A stretch of 64,000 nucleotides of DNA from Trichinella spiralis. Its lineage: Eukaryota > Nematoda > Enoplea > Trichinellida > Trichinellidae. The notes beneath the pieces are model-generated. The model was not told where the DNA came from. It worked only from the letters and a program-made list of their open reading frames with translations, and did no database searches. Position 1 is the stretch's first letter, and the number at the start of each line of letters is the position of its first letter. The stretch is from positions 10,047,252-10,111,251 of the forward strand of contig CM012955.1 in assembly GCA_000181795.3 (NCBI GenBank). Reading direction: 5' to 3'. Positions 12,617 to 22,700 of this stretch are shown one piece after another. A program made the translations under genes and the position numbers.

Positions 12617-13599
12617 ATGGACAAAATGACGATGAAAGCATCAAATGAAAACATCCCGATGATCACCATAAATCCAAGTATATATACATTTTCAATAATA
12701 AAAATATTTTTCAGTGAAATTATTATTTTTAAAAATGAAATTTTTGAAACAAAATTTAAGAAAAAAAAAATACATCTTACTAGGTATTATTCTTTTACGT
12801 AATTTTGAATTCTTGGTCGGAAATTTGTTCGACGTGAAAATAACAGACGAGCCGTTGATTTCGTTGTTGGAAACTTTTGTTGGTTGAATCGTCGTCAAAT
12901 TCCATTGCTCAAATGTTAACAATTTTAAACAACAGCGAAAAGAAAAATTAATTAATTAATTAATTGAACAACGATGAAAATCATCACACGGAATAGGCAT
13001 TTGAAAATGGAAAGTATACTGTAAGTGTAAGTGAAAACTGGAATTTTTATCGACACCAAAATGAATAAAAAAAAATTCCACTTTTCCATTTGATCAAATA
13101 AATCAACCCCAAGTGGTGTTTGTTATTTCAACAGATTTGCATCTCAATTTCTACTGATCAACGGTCGATTCAATTTTCTAAAATCATCCTGAACAGTTTT
13201 AGTTTACTTGAAACCGGTTGTCCTCGACCAAAAATTTCCCACAAACAAGTTCACCTTGTCAAATTGATCGAACAAAGTAATTAATATGGAAATTTTTCAA
13301 AACTCGAACAATTCAAACATACTGTAAGTGAGAAATTATTCTTTTTAATAGTCGATTTCATTTTTCTTTTCGGGCGGTATAAATGAAAAGTTGAAAATGA
13401 ATTATTGGTTGAGGGGGAGGACATTTTTTCGAAAGTTGAATTTCTTGTTTACACACGTTCGTTCGATCAAACAGATGCGATCATTATTTTATTGGTCGAC
13501 TTGGAAGTGGGAATCGAATGCACAAATATTGAACGACGAAATTCGAAGAAACTATTTGGACGGATGCTGTGGAATAATATTTTTCCATGGCAAAATTAA
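12617..13599 (+). CDS. Small unidentified protein, four exons, 168 residues
   Basis: Exons 12617-12677, 12784-12878, 13135-13276 and 13391-13599 join in matching phases (1, 0, 1) to give 507 coding bases. The product starts MDKMTMKASNENIPMITINP and continues with leucine-rich sequence (LVGNLFDVKITDEPLISLLE), a Ser/Lys-rich middle (QRSIQFSKIILNSFSLLE) and a C-terminal part that alternates hydrophobic strands with charged turns (FDQTDAIIILLVDLEVGIE), ending FPWQN. There is no signal peptide or transmembrane segment. I do not recognise the family. The open frame of exon 1 extends upstream of the ATG with several Cys residues, so a 5' exon cannot be excluded. The stop lies only 67 bp before the start of the next gene. 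Confidence 0.6.
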
Positions 13600-13666
13600 T
13601 CTAATTTCAACATATATACAATAATATTGGTGTGTGCCATTATTGTCAATTTCTTCACATTACACC

Positions 13667-16600
13667 ATGGGTAAATAAATAATTTCATCATTCCATATTA
13701 TTATTAATATTGTAGAGTTGTTATTTATATTTTTCTTTTGTAAAATGCTAATTTGAAATAATTTCAGCTGAAAACGTTGTGCAGGTAAGTACTGGCGTAT
13801 TGGAGTGCCCTCTTGAAAAGGATGGCACCCTTTCACTGGCTACACTGCGATCATTGTTACCCGGCGCACGTGGACTGTGGTACAAGCCGAGCGAATTCAA
13901 ACCGATCCGTGCAATCAGGCAATTAATTAAAATTATTCACTTGGAAGAGAAAAAGATTATTGAAATCATTTGTAAATTTAAGAATCGATGGAAAATCGGC
14001 GAAACTTATACCACCCAATCAAGGATGGGGTGATCGAATATATCACGTCAGTTTTTGTGAGTTTTATTACTTATTACTTAATTATTATTCTTACAATGCA
14101 AAATTCTCTATTCAAAGTCGAAACGAACATTTGCCCCTATTTTGGATCTTGTTTATCGGCAATCAAGTGTCCAGAAATGCACCGTGAATTTCAACGATTC
14201 ATAACCACTTTCAAACGATCCGCTTCAAATTGTAAGCCTTCTCGAAAAATACGATTTCACAATTTTTTTCTCTCTCTCTCATCATAATATGCAAATTTAA
14301 CATAAGGTAGCGAAAAAGATTTCCACGACAGCGGCATCACTGAATCGACATCCGATGTAATTGTTCTAATTTGTTCCACAAAATTTGGCAATTTTCCATT
14401 ATTTTTTTCTCTTTTCTTCCCCAGTATTGTAGTTCATCTTTCCACGATTTATCAGAGGCCGATCTTTCCAGCGATTCAATACCGTACGATTTATACGTTC
14501 GTCAGAAAAGGTCTTATTTTGTCTATTATGTTATTTTTTTTTTTGAATTTGAAATATTTTAAAAATATAAAATATTTCAGATGCTCAGATCCGGCTATAG
14601 AATGTGCGGAAAAGTCGGTTCGCCTTGTCAAACAGTCGCAACGTTTGCTCGAACTTGAAAATGAGATTGCCGAATTGAAAAAGCTCGTCAACGAATCGAA
14701 CACCACCACGAGCAGGTGAAAATGATGAAGAAATTAAAATTTAAATTGATCAAATCAATTGGTTTTGTAGAACAAAACAAAGCGAACGAAAAGCATCGAT
14801 CGAATGTTGCGACTCGTGCAGAAACATTTGCAAAAATTACCAAATGTTGCTCGATCAAAAAGGGCAAGATATTGAACTGTTACTCGAAGGATACGCTCGA
14901 AATAGACGCCTGATCGGTGAACTGTCGAAAGTGGGCAGTGGAAATCAGTAAACAAAATTTTAAATATTATAAATATTAAAAATGTAGAAGAAAACGAAAT
15001 TTCAGAGATGAACTGAAAGATGATCAGAAGGAAAAAATACTTCAACAAATGGAAGATATATGGAAGCAGTGCACGGAAAAATTCCAATTGCCCCGAGATG
15101 ACAAATCAGCAACCGATAAAGATGACCAGATCGAAATGGTCGTGATGACCGAATCGAATGCAGAACAGATTGACAAAAGTGACAAGAAAAAGAGGTTGTT
15201 GGATTTTGTAATAATGGAATATGTAAATTTTGGAAAGTTGTTCGTTTTTTTCAATGCAGATTGGAATCTGATTTTGAATCAAGCGAAAGAGCTTTGTTCG
15301 CATCCGAACCAGTGAAATGGAGTGGCAATATTGTGAACACTTGGGTGATGACGGAAAATGCGGAAAAATTGAAATCGGCAGATCAAGAGGATGTCGCTAA
15401 ATTGCGTTACAAAAGATCGTTAAGTGTAGAAAGAGATCAAGATCCAAACAAAACGGACACTACCACCACTACTACTACTACTGCTACAGAAGCCATTGAA
15501 CGAAAAATGTAAATTCAAATAATAATAATAGTTTTAAAAATTTTACCTGCAAATTTTCCATTCAGGGTTGCGGATCGATCGTCTGCAATGATAGTCGACA
15601 CTTCTGCCGAAGATGAATGCAATAAATGGAAAGCGATGTGCGAAAATCTGCAAGACCATTTAGATAAGCAAAACAAACAAATTGCCGAATTCACACGTTT
15701 GATGGACTGGATCGAAGATGAAAGCGAAACGCTGCAAGAAGGTTTGAGAAAATTGGAAAAAAAGTAATTAATTTATATGCAAATATAGTTGTTCATTCAA
15801 ATCGATGTTGCGCTATTTTGAAACTGAAGGATGGCCAGCGGTGGAGAAACGGTTGGACAATTGGAAAGTCGAAAAACAGGCGCTAATGATGAAAATATCG
15901 ACGAGATGAAAAAGGATGTGAAACCAACAACAGCAGAAGCTTGCAATAAATTGCAAGACGAATTGAATGAACTGAAATCCAAGTAGGCAGTGGGATGGAA
16001 GTTCCTCCACGTGAGTGGAATGTGGACATTTTTATTTATTTGAAGGTGTAAAAATTTGTCCCAGAAGTTGCACGATGGAAATTTGAATTTCGAAGAATCG
16101 GCTCCACTTGTAGATGTTGACGAATTCAAAAAGAGATACAAAGAGAAGAAGCAGAGGTGTATTGAATTGGAAAGTGCATTGGAAGACAAAGAAGCACAAT
16201 TGGATAGAATCAAGCGAGAAAATGACAAACTGCAAATGGATATACAACTCATTCAACAACAGTAAGTCATTCATCTTGAAATTGTCTACTGTTAATGTCG
16301 ATTATGAAAACAAAATGATAATCCACTGATGCTGCTTTTTAAGAAAACTTTTTATAATATTTCTTTTCATTTCTGCTCAGTAGTTCATAAATGACATGTT
16401 GTTTAAGATTCAATGAAATGAATGAACCGTTGGCAAATGTGGAAGAAGAATCAAAAATGAAATTACCCGATTCAACCGAAGTTCACACAGAAGATCCATT
16501 TAATGTCAAGTAATAAAAGCATGATGTGAAATGTTTTGCATTTATTAAATTTCCAAATGAACAATTTAGACAACAGTCGTATGAAGAATGCTTTGGAGAA

Positions 16601-18880
16601 AATTTGGACAATCCCTACCACACGAGGGATGCAGAATACCAGTACGTTTCAATGATAGAATAATAGTGGTGATTGTTTGAAAAGCGTAAATTGTAATTCA
16701 TATTTTCTGTTGTGTAAGATTGAAAAGGATCGGCGAAAGTGAAACTGCTTTGAGTCGTCGAAAATGGAGCGAAGATAAGCTGAACATGATCGCAGATTTG
16801 CAGAATCAGTTGAACGATCAACGGCAACAGTTGCTCAATTTGGAAGAAGAAAGAAGTCGAATAAATGAACAACTAAATCAAGCTAAAGCTAGGTGAGTGT
16901 TGCTGTTGTTGTTCGCTTTGAAATTTTTCCCATTGTTCGACGGTGCGGTTGGATTTTAATTTCAAAGATGTGAACAATTGGAAAATGAACGTGAAAATGT
17001 TTCCCAAATTGAACAACTGCAAAAGTGTATTCAAAATCTGGAAATTGAAAATGAAAAATTGAAATTGCAAACAATCGAACAATCCCAACAAACGTAATAG
17101 AAAAGATAAACAAAAATACAGTATGCGTATTGTTGTGAGTTGAAGGTATTAATTTTTTTACAGTAACGCCGGGGGAGAAATTCCACCGACGACGGCGAAG
17201 AAAGAAGCAGTGGACGAATTGTCGTCCGAATTGTACCAAACCTACCAACGTAAATATACGTTGGAAATGGAATTGGAAAAGGCGAAACAACAAGCGGCCA
17301 ACGCGTCGGCTGAACTTGCGAGCGAACAACAAGCGAGGCGTGTCGAACAAGATGAATTGTTAGCATGGCAGAAAAAGTAGCAATGGATATTTTTATCAAT
17401 ACATTTTTATATTAATTATTTTTTTTCGATGGAACAGAGTCGAAGATTTGAAAGCGGCATTTGCTAGAGTGGATAAGGATCGATTGGATTTGCAGCAGAT
17501 GTACGATGAAAAGAATTCCGCATTCGCAACTGTTGAAGATGAACTGGAAAGTGTTCGAAGACAATTGTCTGCGTTGAAGGGATCATCTGCAGCACTGTGA
17601 GTTAATTGTGTTGTAATTGTTGAATATTGTTTTCTTTTTTCTTTATTATTTTTTTTGTGATCTGCTCTTGACTTTTTATTGGTGGTCAAGTGGTGAAGGT
17701 GAAATTCAAGATGCAGCGGAAGAGGAACGTCGTCGTTTGAATGATGAAATTGTCACTCTTCAAGCACAGCTGTCCGAAGCGTCCGACAAGGCCAACTGGT
17801 ATGCCGGTGAAGTGGGATATTTCAAGCAAAAATTGGAAGAAGCGTACAATAAGATCGGTCGCCTTGAAGACCAGTTGAAAATTTTCCAATCTGCAGCGGC
17901 GGTGGGGCAGAATTTGAGGTAAAAATGAACAGAACAAATAACGGTATATTTGTTGTTATTGGGAATTGAATTGAAAATGTTCAGCTCTGCTGATGCTGAC
18001 GAAGTGGCCAATTTGAAAGAACAATTGAATCGTTTGAACGTCGAATTGGGTACGGTGCGCAAAGAATTGCAAAAGGAAACGGACCGTGCAAATTGGTATC
18101 ACGGAGAAGTGGAATATTTCCGCAGTATGCAGAAGAATATTGAAGAGAAGTTGTGCAATTTGATCAAAAAGATCACCAACAATTCGGATGCGAATGTCAA
18201 TGCCGAAGCGGCTTTGCAACAGTTGAACAACGTCTACGAGTGCATCCAAGTCGACATCAGTACACTGATGGACAAGGCGAAATGGTACGAAGGGGAAAAG
18301 GAATATTTCAAAAAGGAGATGGAAAAGTTCAGTGAAAAGTAAGTGAGCATAAATGGCTATTTTTTAATAAAAAGAAACAACATCAGCAACATTAAACATT
18401 GTTGGTTATTTATCATTGGTACCGTTTGCAGATGCATCGAATTGCAAGATCAAAATATTTGCAACGCTTCACAGTTCGAAGACGCGTTCATTGTCAACAA
18501 AGAACCCTACGTGGACAGGCAAAAGTGGATATTGAGCATGCTGTACGTTGATCAAGAACTTTTTTTCCATTTGTAATTGGCAAATTTGCATAAGTTTCTC
18601 ATTTTTAAGAAAATTGAAAAAGGAAAATATGCGTCATGTGCAATTCGAAATCACGGCCCCCCATTCGCACCAGGTCTACCTTGTCGGAAGTTTTTACAAT
18701 TGGGAATGCGCTTTGCTGATGCACCAGAGACCGAACGAAAAATGGGAATTGGGCCTTGACGTGCCGGTCGGTAGACACGAATTCCGCTTCATACAGAACG
18801 GTCAGTGGTGCACTGATGAACAGTACGCGACTTGTCCCAACGATTATGGCACTTTGAACAATTGGTTGATAGTCGAGTAG
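13667..18880 (+). CDS. TDP-43-type N-domain, CCCH motif, long coiled coil and CBM48 in one protein (1201 aa)
   Basis: Twenty-three exons: 13667-13670, 13768-13918, 13983-14056, 14118-14231, 14307-14356, 14425-14510, 14581-14715, 14771-14947, 15006-15194, 15260-15508, 15566-15763, 15830-15982, 16046-16261, 16408-16509, 16570-16641, 16719-16892, 16968-17093, 17164-17376, 17438-17596, 17691-17918, 17985-18338, 18432-18542, 18610-18880 (3606 coding bases). The start is ACCATGG with only four coding bases in exon 1. Residues ~1-76 match the TDP-43 N-terminal oligomerisation domain (known form [22 protein letters not shown]...GWGNLVYVV; here DGTLSLATLRSLLPGARGLW...GWGDRIYHVSF). Residues 82-98 form C-x5-C-x5-C-x3-H, a CCCH-type pattern. 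Residues ~160-1110 are mostly acidic coiled coil with a WYxGExxYF motif three times. Residues ~1112-1201 are an AMPK-beta-like CBM48 (VYLVGSFYNWE, NGQW, YGTLNNW), keeping the Trp, Thr and Asn that bind glycogen in AMPK. No kinase or RRM is present. Function unknown; a glycogen-associated scaffold is an inference. Confidence 0.85.
13919..13920 (+). other. GC splice donor in the TDP-43-domain gene
   Basis: Exon 2 ends ATCAG at 13918 followed by GCAATT. Splicing to 13983 restores the family sequence (AIR-IDGKSAKL) in frame and gives a 64-base intron typical of this gene; no GT in the interval gives an equally good product. Confidence 0.65.
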
Positions 18881-19758
18881 ATTTTCCATTTTTCTGCATG
18901 ACTTTTATGCTATACATACACAATCATCGATCAGCTTTTTTGCTTTTCTCCTCTAATGGTGTTTTTTCTTATTTTCATTTGGGAGCAATGGCTCACTGAT
19001 TATTATTAATAATTTATTGCGAGTTCAAACTTTTAGTAGCTTATTATTATCAAGTGAAAAAATTACAGATAAATTTTTCCCTTAGACTTTTATCATCTCT
19101 CTCCCATTCACCTCTCTTTCTTGTCTGTTGTACAGGAACCGTAGTGATAGCATCTTTCTTTTATCTTTGAATTTTAAATAACAGAGGAAAATTTTCTGAT
19201 TTTACAGGTGAAGAAAATGAGTAGCAACACAATTCGCTTCGCTTTCTTTTGATTGATTGATTCGACAATGTTTGAAAATTCAATTTGCAAACAAAATTTT
19301 TTTAAAGTATGCAATGAATAAAATTTTGATTGATTGAAATTATTATAGTTTTCATTGTCGTTACTGTTTGTCTTCTGAATAAAACAACATATAATCATCA
19401 CAACAATAACCGGTTCAACAATAGAAGTCACTCATTTTATTGAATTTAATAATGTGCTGTACAATGAGAGAAAAATTATAGACGCACAGAGAAAAAAAAA
19501 TAACTAACGCATTACCCATACATCAAAAATGCAGGTTGCGATTGTGAACATGCGAAGAACACGTATATATATATATGTGTGTATATATATAAATATTGCA
19601 TGCAAACATGCGGATCAGCATGTTAGATAAATAATTTATCAGAACAATAATAAAAAAAATAAGAAACACTGTCAATGAGTATTTTTTTTCAATATAAATA
19701 ATAATTTTAATAATTAATTAGTCCAACAACAGCAGTTGGACTGACTTACTACTACGTT
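18881..19758. other. Convergent 3' flanks
   Basis: Short AT-rich gap between the plus-strand coiled-coil gene and the minus-strand RNA polymerase gene, presumably both 3' UTRs. Contains AATAAA-like words on both strands and a small TA/TG repeat near 19562-19590. No gene seen. Confidence 0.7.
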
Positions 19759-22700
19759 TTAATCTTCCTTATTCGACGATGATGAATCTCTGTCATTCGC
19801 AGTTTTCGAAGACTCAAACATGGGACTGCTTGGCGAATAGGGGGTTCGGGTGCTGAACATCGGCGACGATGGAGAATAACCAGTGCGAGGTGATGATGGC
19901 GAATAGCCGGTGCGTGGCGATGATGGACTATAATCCAGGCCGGATCCCGCATAGCCTGGTGACGAGAGGCAATAGTTCGGACTTGACGGAGAATAGACTG
20001 GACTCGACGGCACACCACCGTACATTGGTGACGGGGCTGCGTAACGTGGCGACGACGGACTGTACGTCGGCGACGAAGGAACATAATCCGGCGATGAAGG
20101 CGTGTACCGTGGACTTGACGGAGAATAGCCAGGGCTGCTGGGCGAATACTGGGGACTTGTCATTGAAAAACCAGGACTTGACGGAGAATAGCCAGGACTG
20201 CCCGGCGAATATTTCGGACTACCCAACGACGGACTGTACTTCGGACTGGCCGGCGAATAAGCCGGACTCGATGGTGAATAATTCGCATTCGTGGGACTAT
20301 AGCGCATTGGTTTTTTCGAACCGTCGGCACCAACCGGTGTTGGATCATAATCAGGACTCGATGGTGAATAACTTGGACTTGTCGGCGAATAAGCCGGTGA
20401 CATTGCCAATGGATTATAATTTGGTGAACTTGGGCTGCAAACAGAAACCAATAAATAAACATTTCTGTCTAATTTGTGTGAAAGCATTCATCAATTTGAA
20501 AATTAGTCAAAAATTAATCCAACAAAAAAAACACAATTCTTACCTATACTTTGGACTTGTAAGTTGATAACTTGGATTGGTAGGACTATATTCGGGCGAA
20601 CCTGGAGAATATTTTGGACTAGCAGTCGATTTACCTGCTAAGTAACTGTTCGAGGCAGAATAATTGGGACTCGATGGTGAATATTTCGGTGAGGATGGGC
20701 TGTAAGACGACGAGCCAGAACTGTAATGAAAAAGAAAATGAAAAATGATTCAAGCATATCCATTGCGATATATCAAAACAGAACAAAAAATACTCACTTG
20801 TAAGTGGGACTTGATGGATTGTACGTGCCAACCCCTGTGCCAACACTCAACGCTGGCGATGACGGAGAATACTGGGGTGAGGATGGACTGTACTGAGGTG
20901 ATGAAGGTGAAAAAGCGGCCGGACTATTAACTTGAGCGGCTGGAGATGGACTTGCCGGCGAAATATACGGAGCAGGAGAAACTGGATCATTGTAGGGTAT
21001 CGAAGGCGAGGCCGGCGACCAGATGCTTGCACCACCGCTAACATAAGCCGGACTGAAAGCGTTCTCCAAAGTGCCACCGGCCGGTGAAAACACTCCGCTC
21101 GGCAAAGCTGGACTCCAATCAACAGCTTTGTACACTGGCGTCGAACCAGCCATCCAATTTGTAGTCGGCGACAACATACTATGATGAGTCATCGCGTTCA
21201 TCGACAGAAAACTGTTTTTCGCCCCGGCGCCTTGCACCAAACTCATCGGCACTTCCATCGCTTGCTTGCAAGCTTGCACGTCCAACAACAAATCAAACGA
21301 CCCGGTGCCCAGACGGGCCAACTGGCCAAGCATGATACTTTCCGACACTCCAAGCAGCAGATCCTCTTCAGCGTGCGCAGCCGCTTCCATCAATATATCA
21401 ACCTAGTATCAGAAACGAACAAACAACAGAGTTGCAATTAGCTGAATTAGCCGAAAATTCAACAATTAATTATACCGTTTCTTCAAAACTGCAACGCATC
21501 AATGGACCTATTTCTTGACGATTGATGCCGTGTCTTGTAATAGCCATCAAATGACCTAAAAAAAGATATTTTTCATTTAAAAAAATTTCATAATTTAAAT
21601 TTTAGCACAAATAATTTGCCAAATTTTTCACGTGACCTTTCGCTGTCATGATGTCGCAAAGCAATGCCAAATGTCTGTAATTGACATAACTTCCGTCAAA
21701 TGAAATCACATGCTTGATCTCTTTTTCTACCGCTTTACGCACCGCTTCAATACCAAGTACCTGATAATATTATTTACATAATTATTTATACAAGCGTGTG
21801 AGTGGATGTAGATTGGAAAGTATGTGCAGCATTGTAGTGAAACGTAGAATAAAAGAAATAAAAAAAATAAATATACATACTTCAAAGATTTCACAAATAT
21901 GATTGCTGTATGTACGGGTAGCGTCGACGGCCGGATCGCTGAGCACTTTCAGCAAACTAGTGCCGTCAGTTTCCAATATCCACTCAGACACAGCCTGATA
22001 TTCGCCGTCTGCGTTGATCACAAAGCGCTTTTTGTCATCCGAGCTGGGTAACAGCATGTAAACTTTCGATATTGACTCAATGCCTTGCAAAGTCATGTCG
22101 GTGAGCAGGTTCGATTCGATAATACGCAAGAAAACGTCGTCCTCCATACGATCAACCGCTTCTTCTTCTAGTTTGCTACCTCTTCCACGAGCAATTCGAA
22201 TTCTGAACACCAATCGTTCTGCATTGTCATCCGTGTAAATTACACGCAAATCATCGCCAAAGTTTTGATTAATTTTCTCCGCAACAGACTGCATTGTCAT
22301 CTTCTTATCCGTCATTCTGAAAATAGCAAAAAAAACCAATAAACATACATACACACAGCTTTGATATTATGTAGACGGATTAAAAAATTGAAGAATTGTA
22401 ATAAGCAAACCTCTTTTGATCAACTTCAATACGAAGCACCCAAGGAGAGATTTCCTCCAAATCGAGCGGCGGTAATATCTCATAAAAGATGCTAACCCAT
22501 TCTTGGTCGTCCTGAATGACCGTATTCAAAGGATCAGGATCATAATACAATGCAGTATTCAAAGCGACCTTCTTCAACGTGGTCTGCTCAATACGACAAA
22601 GCACATCCTGGAAATTAGCAAAATATGAATTAACAACAACTGGACAACGTTTGCAATGGGACAAACTTTGCAATATTCCGCATCCCGCGCCGCTAGTCCA

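Noticed and set aside
19752-20567. Open frames on both strands over the RPB1 tail
   Set aside because: Read-through of the repetitive CTD codons in wrong frames.
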